Positions 1-10,365 of a stretch of DNA of 37,528 nt are shown here, piece by piece. The position numbers and the translations under genes were made by a program. A model generated the notes under the pieces. It was not told where the DNA came from. It ran no database searches and saw only the letters and a program-made list of their open reading frames with translations. The first letter of the stretch is position 1, and every line of letters begins with the position of its first letter. Source of the stretch: Porphyra umbilicalis (Eukaryota > Rhodophyta > Bangiophyceae > Bangiales > Bangiaceae); NCBI GenBank assembly GCA_002049455.2, contig KV919097.1, positions 1-37,528 of the forward strand, written 5' to 3'.

Positions 1-237
1 GCCCGCAACGACGCGGCGCGCCTCTTTTACGAGAGCCTGTACGTGGAAAAGGGCGGGGTGACGGTGCCGGCGGCGAAGAAGGCCAAGACGACGCCCAAGG
101 GCAAGGGCAAGGCCGCTGCGGCGGTGGGCGCGGCGGGCGGCTCCGCCATGGCCGAGGCGTGGATGCTCGCGCACGGGCTGTTGGAGCCGGGCGTGGCACG
201 GCAGATTATGGAGGAGAAGAAGAAGGCGGGGAGATAG
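1..237 (+). CDS. 3' end of an unidentified protein-coding gene (5' truncated by window edge)
   Basis: Frame 1 is open from the first base to a TAG at 235-237, giving 78 residues of a C-terminus. The segment begins ARNDAARLFYESLYVEK, passes through a lysine-rich stretch (PAAKKAKTTPKGKGK) that could act as a nuclear localisation signal, then an Ala/Gly linker, and ends with a likely helix (MAEAWMLAHGLLEPG) and a basic tail (EEKKKAGR). The pattern of a short aromatic helix followed by a 'MAxxWxLxHGLL' helix looks like a conserved C-terminal motif rather than random sequence, but I cannot name the family. The composition (Trp, Tyr, Phe spaced in helices) and the stop followed by low-complexity DNA support a real coding end. 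No function is assigned. Confidence 0.55.
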   Translation, partial: ARNDAARLFYESLYVEKGGVTVPAAKKAKTTPKGKGKAAAAVGAAGGSAMAEAWMLAHGLLEPGVARQIMEEKKKAGR

Positions 238-635
238 GCTCGGGCCCAGTTGGGGTGGCACGTGGGGGGATGGGAGGTGGTGGGGGGGGGGATGGAGAAA
301 GTGCCGACGCCGCAGTGGGGTGGGAAAGATGGGGGGAGTGGGCATGATGACATGATGAGGGCGGCTTCGGTTCATGGTTCCTTTCTTTCTTCCTTTTTGG
401 GCTACCGTCTGCTCCTCGAGTCGCTGTCGCGCTCATGCTTTGGTTGGGTCTGCTTGTGTCCCTTAAATATTGTCTGCGGATGCTGTTGCCCTCGCCGGCG
501 AATCGGTTTGGAAGAGTAAGGATTGGGCCGAGACCCCTCCACCATGAGGCACCCACATGATGGACAGTGCGTGATGTACGAGTGCATTCGCAAGCAAGCA
601 TCATGCTGGCACGCGATGTCCACTGCAGTCCGGAC
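238..635. other. intergenic, no gene seen
   Basis: This is the 3' flank of the partial gene. It starts with a G-rich tract (about 240-330), then a T-rich, lower-GC stretch (360-480) that may be 3' UTR. No convincing ORF, RNA gene or repeat was found before the element starting at 636. Confidence 0.5.
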
Positions 636-2178
636 GACGCATCGTCAGCTTCCGCTAGAATCGTGCATCGGGCCGCATCGGCTCGCATCGGGCACAAAAG
701 CCCATCGGATCGGCTGTTCGATGGGGCCCGATGGGGCCCGATGACCCCCATCGGACTCGCATCGGGCGCCCATCGAACAGGGGCGCCGATGGGGCCGCTC
801 TCGTGATTTAGACCGAGTTCAAGCCGTTTCTTTCCTCGACGGACGCTAGTGCTGCAAGGGACTAGATGTAAAGCACGCCACGTTTCTGCATAAGGACAAG
901 AGAAAGTACGAGGACCATCTGGGAGGTGACGCAGTCCTGCACGACTTGGCATCACGGCGAGTCTGAGGGCCGGGTTGCGCGGCCTTCATCGGGCCGCGGC
1001 GCGATCCGACCACGCGCCACCGCCTTGTGCACCTTCCCCAATGTCCCCCCCGACGGTCCCGCCCGCGCACCACATGAGTCCGCTCACACGTACGCTTGCA
1101 CGATTGGCCTTCATGGGCACGTAGCAGGTTTGTGGCCGTTCTTTACTTTCTTTGGGGGCGGTTGGGTGCGAGGTACGCTAGATCCGTTTGTTCACGCACT
1201 GTTCCATTCTTACCGTCTCGTCGTCGGCCAGCACTCTTTCGTCGTGCCACGCGTTTGGCTTCCGTCATCTCACTTTTTTTCACGCTGCCTCTTTAATTGC
1301 ATGCCGCACCCTTCCAACCGCCCTGTCTCCTTCCCTCTTTTTCTTGAGAGATGGTCATCATTCATCGCCGTCATTCCTGTGTCGATTGTCTTGCTCTTTC
1401 TTGGCCTCTCTGCCTCTTTCGTATCTCTTCTGCACCCGTCTTCGCATGTGTCACAACCTTCGGTACCGAGAGCAGCGTTGTAGTCTCCCTTGACATCAGT
1501 TCCTTACTCTGTACGATGAGCGGGCCTTTGGCATGAGTGATGGTGAGAGGATTGTCTGGGCTGGTGAGCTGTCTGTCCGTCGGGAAGATACCTGAGGCGA
1601 TAGTGCTCTTGTTCTTTTCGTCTCCTTATGACTGGTACTTTGAGGCCCCGTCCTTGTTATGTATGGTCTTGCATCTTCCTTTTCTGCATTTAGTTCTCTT
1701 GCCGGGCTGCGAGGAAGGAGCACGTTGTTCTGCATCTGTCCTGCGTCCCCGTGGAGTGCGCGACGCGTGACTGGTACCGTCCATCGACGCGTTTTCTGTC
1801 TGGTAACTGGGAACGCATGGGAAGAACCAGGGAAAAGGACACGCGTCCTGTTCGTGTCCTCTCCGAAGCTGGTACGTAGCCCGCCGTCGTCAACCAATTC
1901 TTTGTGCAATGGCGACTTGGCGCTTGCACACATCAGTACGGCCCTCAAGCATCCTGCAGCAACTCCAGTATCTCACGCTTTTGGTTGGTCAGAGACGAGC
2001 TGTCAGTCAAGAAAGTCTCGTGACTTCCACCGATTGTGCCCGATGGGGCTCGATGCAATCGGGCAAGAATCCCCATCGGGCGCCCATCAGTTCCAATCGG
2101 GCACCCTGTTCGATGGGCCATCGGCTCCCATCGGATCGGGTGTTCGATGGGCATCTTAGCGGAAGCTGACGATCCGTC
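636..2178. mobile_element. candidate 1.54-kb element with 22-bp terminal inverted repeats
   Basis: Positions 636-657 and 2157-2178 are inverted copies of each other (21 of 22 match; the core ATCGTCAGCTTCCGCTA is perfect). Directly inside each end is a 120-140 bp array of CCCATCGG/CCGATGGG-type words (about 667-803 and 2037-2154), including shared phrases such as CCCATCGAACAGG in opposite orientation. Inverted ends with subterminal repeats are typical of non-autonomous DNA transposons. The interior (about 1130-1900) is less GC-rich and T-rich on the + strand, with no recognisable transposase. I could not see a convincing target-site duplication, so the boundaries and superfamily are open. Confidence 0.5.
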
Positions 2179-3975
2179 TCGACTCTCGCTCGGTCACGCA
2201 TTGGGCGCCGACGAACTGCGTGCAGTGCACGTGTCCCCGCGAAAAATATGTCGTAGCTTTGCACTGCTTTTTCATGCCAACCCTGTCAACAGACCGACGA
2301 CAGTAATTTATGCTGTCATGGGCGTCAATGAATTCGGCGCCCTCATTGGCCCATTTGTTGCCGATAGGCCGACAGCGGTCGAACCGCGATCCGTTTTGCC
2401 CTCCCAATGGCTGCACGCGCGCTCCGGGGGGTCATTTTTCTCTTGGACCGCGCCTCAACCAACCACGTGGCACGCTCGTCGACCAGACCTTGTGCGTGAA
2501 AGTGTCAACGCTGAACGCGCATTTCAAATGCTGCACAAGAAGGCGCGCTGACGCACCCGCGATGGGTTCACATCGCGCAGCAGGGCGGTCGGCGTCTCGC
2601 TGACGTCCAGTCCGGCGTCGGCTGTTGCCGTCGGTGGACGGAGGAACCAGCATGATGAGTGACCCGGCTCCCGGGCAAGCCCCGACTGCCGTGGCCCGTC
2701 AATCCTCCCATCTCAGCAGTGCTTTCGACGGTTGTTACGGGCCCCGCGCCCGTCTGGCGTGCCGGCGGACCTCCACCTGAGGCCTGATGTTCTTGCCGGC
2801 CCCGGGGCGGGGCCCCTGCGCCCCGCTCTTGGCCCGAGCCGGATGGCAACGGCGGGAAGAGCCTGCCTCGGGTGGCCAGTGCGCTGTCGACCTGCTTGCG
2901 TGGCTCGCCGTGCGCCGTCGGCTTTGTCCTCGTCTGCGGGTTGTTGCCGCCAGCCGTGAGGGGCGCCCGCCTGCGGACCTCAGCAGCGCAACGTAGCGCC
3001 CGCGGGCGCACTCGCACCTGGCGGGTGTGGCTGATACTGCGGCTTGCCTCGGAACAGCCGCTGAGTGTGGGGGGGGGATGGAATGGCGTGGCGCACCGTC
3101 GTCGGCGCCTCTCCTCGATTGGGACGGCACCTCTGCTGCCAACCCCAGACAGGTGCTCTTTGCTCTGCCCGGGTGACGCGGAAAATCCATCGGCGTGCGT
3201 GGTCCGCTGGGAGTTGTCATGCTGTCAATGACACTGTGAAGGGTCGCCCATGATGTGGTTTCGCGGCCGCTACGCGGCCGTTTTGAGGGGGGTTTTGAGG
3301 GACCTCGCCTCCCGCAGGGCCAGGCGCGGGCGCGGCCAGCACCACAAGCCACCCACTTCTATTCCGGGCCACTGTGTGCGTTCAGTATCGGCGAGGGGAC
3401 CTGGCCGAAAACCCCGCTCGGCGGGCCACGGCTGTACGGCCGGCGGCGGCGTTCGCGTAGGAAGGTCGCCGTGGGCGGCACCGGGAGAGCGTGCTGCGCG
3501 GCACAGCCGCCGCGTGTAGGGCGGGCCGCGGCTGCCACCGCCGTCGCAGCGTGGCATTCGGCGGCGACGGGGCACCCCCGCGGCTCATGCCCTGTTTGGT
3601 ATCACCGAGCGGTGAGATAGCGTCGATCTTGTACACGCCAAGCAGGGCTCATTGCACTCGACGGCGGACGATGCGACGGGCGTGACGGGGAGTGCCTTGG
3701 TGGGACGTACGCGGTGGCGGTTGTGGGGTGGCCTCGGTGGCTTTCACGGCGGCCGACGTCGGGGACGCCTCCTTGAATCCTGCTCTGGTGTGGTGCGTTC
3801 GTCTTGCCGTCGTCGTCGCCGCACCCGTCTTGGAGGTGGGCCGCTGTACCGGCGGCGGCGGCTTTTTGACGGTCGGACCACTTGCGGAGCAGAGGGAGCA
3901 GACATTGGCTCCTGTACCCCCCCCCGAGCCTGTTGACCGGCACCCGGAGGAGGCACCCCCCCCCCTTGGCCCCCC
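2179..3975. other. long intergenic region, no supported gene
   Basis: This stretch is GC-rich with many overlapping open frames on both strands, none with recognisable motifs. The frames at 3652-4108 and their reverse are Pro/Arg/Gly-rich and probably incidental. A short CGGCCG-based palindrome lies near 3263-3285. The 5' leader and promoter of the gene starting at 3976 should lie at its right end, where C-runs begin (about 3918). Confidence 0.4.
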
Positions 3976-4991
3976 ATGGGGTGCTTCCCCTCCAAGCCCC
4001 CACCACCGCTGCCGTCCACCCCCCCCCCCCCCCCTGAGCACCCCCCCCCCAAACCCGCGGTACCACCGCCGCGCCCCGTCTCCACCGCCCCCCCCACCGA
4101 GGCCATGACCGCCGCCCGCGCCGACTTGATGGCCCGCGTCGCCGCGGACGCGGCCGCCCCCCCCCGCCCGGCCGCTTTGCGTTGCCCTCCTCCCCGTCGG
4201 TGCTCGGCGCGGCACGGTTTTTCGAAGCCAAAGACGCGGCCGCGCGTGCGCCGCCGGTCCTCGTCTCGGTGGCGACCCCGGGCGTGGCCGGCGGCATCCG
4301 TGGCGTCCTGGACGGGTATGAGGAGCTGGAAGCCGCCGCCCGCGCGCCGCCGGTGCTCGTCGACGTGGCGGGCACGCCCGTCGGCGCGGGCGTCAAGGGC
4401 GTCCTCGAGGGCTACGAGGCGCTCGAAGCGCAAGCGCGGGCCATGACGCCCGAGGAGGTTAAACACGCGGAGCGCAAGCGCGCGCGGGAGGCGGGCAGCA
4501 CGATGAGCGGGTCGGCCAGCCGCAGCAGCTGGGCGTCGGGGACGGACGTGGGGAGTTTGCCCAAGCGCTCCGTGTCGGGGGGGGGCGAGGGGGTGCCCCC
4601 AACCGCCGACGGGGTGCCGTCGGGGAGGGGGGAGGGGGGGGGCGATGACCGCGGCCGCGGCCCGTCGAGCGGCTGGGACGGCGTCGACGGGGGGGTGCCG
4701 CTGGGCGGCTGGGGGGCCACCCCCGCCGACGGGCGGGGGGGGAAGGCCGACGGGCCGCGCAAGCGCTCCATCGGACGCCGCTCCGTGCCCGTGCCCGTGC
4801 CCTTGGCGGGGGGCAGCCGCCCGCGGGCGGCTGCCGCCTCGGTGCCCGCGGCGGCGGCGGGGACGGGCGGCCGCGCTGCGGCCGCTCCTCGGCCGGGGCG
4901 GCTCGCGAGTGGCCGGTCCGCCCGCAAGCCGCGGACAGGCGGGGGGGGGTGGCCGGGGCGGACGTCTGCGACAAAGGGCGTGGCGGTTTGA
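3976..4991 (+). CDS. predicted lipid-anchored, internally duplicated protein; frame break in a C9 run
   Basis: The ATG at 3976 starts MGCFPSK, a strong N-myristoylation signal (Gly2) with Cys3 as a possible palmitoylation site, followed by a Pro-rich segment. After about 60 codons the useful frame changes at the C9 run 4157-4165; restoring one base leads into a frame open to the TGA at 4989-4991. That second part contains a duplicated unit of about 33 residues (about 4235-4430): ARAPPVLV-VA, then a G-(I/V)-(R/K)-GVL-(D/E)-GYE-LEA helix, repeated once. After that come a charged helix (TPEEVKHAERKRAREA) and a Ser/Gly/Arg-rich tail. The total is about 337 residues. The duplicated unit is conserved between copies at protein level, which supports coding. 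The frame break is probably a homopolymer error; a short intron or pseudogene is possible. The family is not recognised. Confidence 0.5.
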
Positions 4992-5741
4992 GCCGCCACC
5001 CACGGGCGCGGTGACCCCCACCGCGTGTGTTTATCCCCTTTTTTTTTTTTTTGAGTGTGGTGTGTGTCTCGTGTTGTTCTTTCCCCGTGCATCTTGATGC
5101 GCCAGGACGGCGATGGCCGGCTGCATCTGTAGGAGGTGCCAGCGCCTGCGGTCACCAAACCGTCGCACGCCGGCGAGGCCTCGCAGGAGTACCCGACGCG
5201 TGGGTGCGCGACGTCAAGGCGCAAGCCACAGGCCGTCTGGATTTTGTGCTTGACCGCTGTTCGACCCCCGCCTCGCGGCGCACAGCCACCGGCAGCCGTC
5301 CCGCCCGCGCCAGCCTCCCCCCGACGGCGCCCGCGACACGCGCGCGCGGCAGCCCCGCACGGCGGCGGCAGCGCTGCCGGCGCGCCCGCGCCGCCACCAC
5401 CAACGGGGCGGCGCTGCGGACGCGCCGCGGCCACCAACGCGGGCGACCGCCCGCCGCGGCGGCCACCACCCCGCCACGACGGCCGCCGCCATCGTGGCGG
5501 GGCGGCCGGCAGCCACGAACGCGCCGTCTGGCCAAAAAAAAAAAAAGAAGAAATCAAAAAACGGGCGACCCCGACCGTGCACCGCCAACAACCGCCACGC
5601 CGCTGCCGCCACGCCGCGCCGCGGCGGGCCGACCGCCGCCGCCACCGGCACGCGCGCGCGTGCGACGCAAGCCACTGACCAGCCCCCCCCCCCCTCCCCC
5701 ACCACCACGTACGGGCGGGCGACGCGACCGCGCCCGGCCGC
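4992..5741. other. convergent intergenic region between two 3' ends
   Basis: This holds the 3' flanks of the + strand gene (stop 4989-4991) and of TAF6-like on the - strand (stop 5742-5744). It begins with a T13 run and TG-rich sequence (5035-5090), plausible 3' UTR for the + gene. An A13 run at about 5524-5536 followed by an A-rich stretch would be a U-rich 3' UTR for TAF6-like. The middle is GC-rich low complexity without a supported gene. Confidence 0.45.
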
Positions 5742-6016
5742 TCAGCGGCACAGCTCGGGCCCCTCGACGAGCACGTCGCCGTGCGCGTCGAGGAGCGCCA
5801 ACAGCCGCCGCCGCGCCCGCGTCCGCCGCCGCGACGCGGTCGCAGCCGCCGCCGCCGCCGCCGCGTCGGCGTCTGCGGCGGCGGGGGGGGCGGCGGCGCC
5901 CGCCACGCGCTTGCGCGGTGGCGACCCGTCGGGTGCGGCAGCAGCGGCGGCCGCCGCTGCCACCGGCGCCTCGCGGGGGCGCTTTTCCCCGCGGCCGCCG
6001 CCGGCGGGAACGGCGG

Positions 6017-6056
<40 letters not shown>

Positions 6057-7648
6057 GGCGGTCCCATCGCCCGGCGGCCGCGGCGCAAGCGCGGGCGCCC
6101 CCCCCGGCGGCGCGTCGACCACGTCTGCCTCTGCGTCGGCCGCCTCTGCCGCCGCCCACACGGCCGCCACCGCCGGCCGCGCGGCAGCGGCGAGCGCCGT
6201 CACGACCGCCGCAACGGCCGACCGCGCGTCGGCGCGCGCGCCGGCGGCGATGGTGGTCCCCCCCCCCCCCCCCCCCCCCCCCCGCCCCCCCGCCACGGCG
6301 CGGTGCCACACCCCCGCCAGCCGCGCCAGCAGCCCGTGCAGCGCCGGCAGCAGCGCATCCCGGCCCGCCGACCCGCCGAGCGCCGTCAGCGTGAGGATGC
6401 CCCCGTAAGCCACCTCGAGCGGCGCGCCGGCGGCCGCCACCGCCACCGCCGCCGTGGCCGTCACGCGGCGCCGCGCGGCGGCCTTGTCGCCCGCCCCCCC
6501 GCCGGGCGGCCTCGCCGCCGCCCCCGCGGGCGCGCCGCCGGCACCCGACGCGCCCTCCACCGCCCCGACCGCGTCGGCAATGGCGGCGGCGGCGGCGGCG
6601 CGGCGGTCCCACCCGCCGGGGGGGGAAGCACAAAGCGCCGCCGACAGCAGGGGGGGGAGCAGGTGCGCCGCGAGGGCGTCCGCCTCCCCGCCGGGGGCGC
6701 GGCGGAGGATGGCGCGGCCGAGGCGGACGGCGACGGTGAGGCGGCGGTCGGCGGTCGCGGCGGCAGCGGCGGCGGCGGCGGCGGCGGCGGCGGGGGGTGG
6801 GGGGGGGGGGTCCCCGCCGCGGCGGAGCCGGCGGGGGGGGGAGGGGGCGCCGCCGCCACCACCTCCACCACCGCCGTGCCGACGGCGGCGGCGGCGGTGG
6901 CGCCCGGCGCCCCCCCCGCCCCCGGCGCGTCCCGACACGCGGCGAGCGCGACGGCGTGCACCCACCGGACGAGCGCCGGCAGCGCCGGCCGCACCGCCAC
7001 CGCCGTCGCGACGCCGTGGAGGATGGCGTCCACGGCCGGCCCGTCGCCGCTGTCGAGCGCCGCGACGGCGGCCGCAAAGTAGGCGGCGAGCGCGCGGCGG
7101 GTGCGCGGGGTCAGCACCCCCCCCCCCGGCCGCCACGCGGCAGCAGCAGCGGCGCGTCCCCCCCCCCACCCCATCCACGCCAACGTCCCACCCATCGTCG
7201 GTGGGGGCCCCCCCACGGCGAGCCACCGCCCCGACGGCGCCGGCTCGGCCGCCGCCGGCGGCAGCGGCGCCCGCACGACGCGCAGCAGGCGCACGGTCGG
7301 GTCGCGGGCGACCCACAAGCCCCCACACCCACCAACGGCAACGTAGGGGGGGGGGGGCGGCGCCGCCGCCGCCGGCCGCGGCGGCGGCAACCCCGTCACG
7401 GGGCCCGCCGTGCGGCACCGCAGCGCCGCCCGCACGTCGTCCACGGTGAGGGCCGTCGCGCGGCGGTGGCGCATGTAGGCGGCGGCGGCGGCAACGGCGG
7501 CGGCGAGGCGGGCGTCGAGTTCGGCCGCCGCCGCGGCGGCGGCGGCCGCGTCCCGGAGGGAGCCGACGCCGGGGACGGCTTCGGCAATGGCGCGGATGGC
7601 GGCGGGGGGGATGGGGCGCCGGGGGGGGGGGGGGGGGGGGGCGCCCAT
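5742..7648 (-). CDS. TAF6: TAF6-like TFIID subunit (histone fold plus HEAT domain), one frame break
   Basis: Start ATG is at 7646-7648 (MGAPPPPPPRRP); stop TGA at 5742-5744; about 635 residues if one missing base is allowed. Residues about 12-80 form a TAF6 histone fold: PPAAIRAIAEAVPGVGSL, an Ala-rich second helix, YMRHRRATALTVDDVRAAL (family pattern FMRHxKRxxLTxDDIxxAL). Around 7100-6950 is LTPRTRRALAAYFAAAVAAL with RPALPALVRWVHAVALAACR, matching the start of the TAF6 C-terminal HEAT domain. In the second frame come LTVAVRLGRAILRR, AHLLPPLLSAAL and LEVAYGGILTLTALGG, matching later HEAT repeats. The frame changes between 6792 and 6841, inside G-runs. TAF6 pairs with TAF9 in TFIID/SAGA. The gene contains huge homopolymers: 21 G at 7621-7641 and 26 C at 6258-6283. 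The C-terminus is Ala-rich low complexity. Confidence 0.75.
6258..6283. repeat. 26-base C run inside TAF6-like coding sequence
   Basis: A pure C26 tract followed by one G and seven more C lies within the HEAT-domain half of the TAF6-like gene, where it encodes a polyglycine linker on the - strand. Any length error that is not a multiple of three would shift the frame of the last ~170 codons. Confidence 0.9.
7621..7641. repeat. 21-base G run inside the TAF6-like start region
   Basis: A pure G21 tract (C21 on the coding strand) encodes the hexaproline just after the start codon of the TAF6-like gene. Further G-runs follow upstream of the ATG (7651-7675). The length is likely to be both unstable and poorly determined by sequencing. 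Confidence 0.9.
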
Positions 7649-8292
7649 GGTGGGGGGGGCGGGGGGGGGGGGGGGAACCGAGAGCCAGGGCTGCGGCTAC
7701 AAGGGAACGTGTAAAAAAAGAAAGTGGACGACTGGGAAGGGGAGGAAAAATGTAGGTGAGAAGGGGGGGCAGCCCGGCCCGCTCGACAGTGCCAGTCAAC
7801 GTCGCGCGCGGGGGGAGACGCGTGCGAAAGCGCGCGGATCCCGCGGAATGGGAGCACAGGACAATGCCGTCCGGACGACCTTAAATTAGGTGCACACTGG
7901 GCGGGCGTGTCCCGGGATCCCTCTTGTTGGCGCGTGGAGGGTGCGCATAGCTGCCACGTGCGCGCGCTCGGCCGTGGGCAAAGGCGGGGTGTGCGGGAGC
8001 CGCCCGTTTGTGCCGCGCCCCACCTCTCTCCCAGTGGGTGCTGCATCGGCGGAAGCAGCGATAAGCTGGGCGCGAAAAAGTCATATGCGCAGACGGCGGG
8101 CAAGACCGATGCGGGTTGCCCGACATGAAAACGGCAAGTGAAGTAAAAGAATATGCAGGCGCCCGCGTGCCGTCCGTCAGCCAGCGTGCAAAAAAGACAC
8201 CAAAGGGGGCACCCACATACTTTACTTGTCGCACAGGCACCGCCAAGCTGTCCACGATTGCCCCCCGCCTATCCGCCACGCCCCGCACGCCC
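7649..8292. other. intergenic: upstream of TAF6-like, downstream of PARP
   Basis: Both flanking genes read on the - strand, so this 644-bp gap holds the PARP 3' flank and the TAF6-like promoter. G-runs dominate 7651-7675. No TATA box, RNA gene or repeat was recognised. Confidence 0.4.
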
Positions 8293-10365
8293 TCAACGCA
8301 CCACGACAAGGTAGCGCAGGCGTGCCTGACTTTCCTGGTACAGGAGCCACTCGGGTTGCGCAAACGCCGACGCCACCCCCGTCGGCGTCGACGGCCCCAT
8401 CGGCACGACTACCTTGCGCCCGTCCAGGGTCACGGTCACGTCTCCCTCTGGCGACGGGGCGGTCACCCCAGCAGCCACGACGCTGTCGGCCCCCGGCGGA
8501 GGCGCGCGCAGCGTCAGGTCATCGGCCGTGATCGTGTGGGTCACCCCAAACGCCCCCTCCGCCAGGTACATGAGCGCGTACCCGTCCGTGGCGCCACGCA
8601 CGTACGCGGCGCTGAGGGAATTTTCCGTGGCCGTGTAGATGCCCCGCCCGACGCGCCCGCCGCTGTGGGGCATGATGCGCAGGCCCGACGCGGTGATGGC
8701 CGCGCCGACCGCCAGGTGGCTCCCGTGCCACACCAGCCGCCGGTGGCCCACCGCGTCGTGCGCGGCGTAGCGGGCGGCCTCGCCCTCCCGCTCCACCCCA
8801 AAGACGTCGACGAGGTGGAAGGGTCCCGGCGTGGCGTAAAAGTACCGCCGCACCACCGAGCGTTCCGGGTGGCCGGGGGGGAGGTGGGTGATGGCCGCCC
8901 GCAAGGATGCGTACTTGAGGTCCAGCGGATGCGGCACCGTCGGGCGCGGGGGTGCACCCGCAGTTGACGCTGCCGCCGCCGCTCGGGAGGCCGCCACCGC
9001 GGCAGCGGCCGCCGCTTCGGCCGTCGCCGACAGCGCTTGTGCCGTCTCAATGTCGGTGAGGACGGCGAGCAGGTCAAACTTGGCCTGCACCCGCTCCGCC
9101 GTGTGCAGCAGCGGCGGCACGCGGCGGCCGAACGCGTGCGGGATGACCGTATAGAAGCGGCTGGTCAGGCGCCCCCACTCCGGGCTGTCCCGGGGAGTAC
9201 CCGCGCTGAGGTGACCACGGAGCTCCACGAGCGCCGCTGCGCCACGGGCGACTTGAGCGGGGGAGAGCATGCCGAGGGGCATTCGCTCCACATCCACATC
9301 GTAGGCGGCCATCGCGTCGCGCATCATATCCTGTGTGCCGCCATGATGGTTGCCCGAGGGTCACCACAGGGTGCCGAGAAGGAACACGCTACGCAACATG
9401 GGGAACGTAGAACGCAGGCTGTCAGCAAGTGCTCGGCGCTACGACCTCCAGTCCTCCAACAGGGCACCGTACGAACTGGCAAACACACAATGGGATGTCC
9501 ACCACACACACGGCGTGTGCATCTTTAACCCCCCCCCTCCTCGCCACCAGCGTACGTCGTCAAACAGCAGTGCCATCAGCTGCAGCGTCGGCCCGTCCAG
9601 CTCCGACGGCAGCACATCCACGTCCGCCGCCGCCGCCGCTTCCGCCGCCGCCGCGGCAACGCGGACCCCCCCACAAAACCGTGCCGCCGCCAGCGCCTCC
9701 CGCAGCTCGCCATCAACGTCCCAGGCTTCCACCTCGACGAGCGCGTACTTGCCTGCTTTGGGCACAAGCGGCGCCTCACCCCAAGCGTTGCCCGTCATCT
9801 CCCGGTACTTGCGGGTGAAGACCGACACGGCGGTCGCTTCGTTCGCGGCAGGCACGAGAAGGGTGCGACCTTTTTCACCGACGCGGCCCCAATGCTTGAG
9901 CGTCCAAAATGGGGGGTGACCACTGCTGTCGCCCCCGTCGCCCCCGTCGCCCTCGTCGACCCCGTCCACCTCGGCGGCGCCCCCATCGGCGGCGTCGCTG
10001 ACGGGGCGTAGGACCTGCAAGCGGTAGTATTTGTTGCTGTTTGCCGACACGTCCGTGTAATTCAGCACAGCGCTCCACTCGCCGACGACCGCTTTGCCCG
10101 CAGCGTCAGGACACGCCGCGTCCACCGGGTGCACCACCGCCGCCTCTGTGGCCGGTACCGCGGAGAGGATGTTCAATGCGACAGCGGCGGGCACGTCGCT
10201 AGGGACGGCATCGAGTACGTCGGGCAGAGCCGTTGTAGAGCAGTCGGGGAGAGATGCCGTGAGTACGTCAGGGGGAGAGGTGGTGAGCCCGTCAGGGAGA
10301 GAGGTGGTGAGCCCATCGGGGGGAGAGGAGGTGGGCCTGTCGGGAAGGGCATCACTGGTAGCCAT
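8293..10365 (-). CDS. poly(ADP-ribose) polymerase, WGR-PRD-ART type (PARP2/PARP3 class)
   Basis: Exon 1 is 9556-10365 and exon 2 is 8293-9330; the 225-bp intron has GTACGC donor and CACACAG acceptor, phase 0. The product is 615 aa. Residues 1-70 are a Pro/Asp/Ser/Thr low-complexity tail with a degenerate LPDxLTTS repeat. Residues 96-212 are a WGR domain (KYYRLQVL, then FWTLKHWGRVG with W159-G160-R161), the module that senses DNA breaks. Residues about 255-370 are the helical regulatory domain (DMMRDAMAAYDVDVERMPLG). After an Ala-rich linker (about 371-400) comes the catalytic fold with the H-Y-E triad: H472 in LVWHGS, Y502 in GRGIYTATENS, E597 in PEWLLYQESQARLRYL. It should therefore transfer poly- or mono-ADP-ribose from NAD+ in the nucleus. 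No zinc fingers or BRCT are present, unlike PARP1. Confidence 0.88.
10215..10360 (-). repeat. degenerate 24-nt repeat in the first exon of PARP
   Basis: GTCAGGGAGAGAGGTGGTGA-like words recur about every 24 nt on the + strand and encode the repeated PDGLTTSL motif at the N-terminus of the PARP protein. This is a disordered, freely varying tail. Confidence 0.6.

Noticed and set aside
3263..3285. CGGCCG palindrome as a regulatory hairpin
   Set aside because: Too short and too expected in this base composition to support a call.
3602..5021. Long - strand frames opposite the 3976-4991 gene
   Set aside because: No motif; the + strand shows internal duplication conserved as protein and a strong N-terminal signal, so the - frames are shadows.
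5554..7714. Several very long Arg/Gly/Pro/Ala-rich open frames on both strands overlapping the TAF6-like gene
   Set aside because: They are composition-driven open frames in 70-80% GC DNA; only the frames with TAF6 histone-fold and HEAT motifs were kept.
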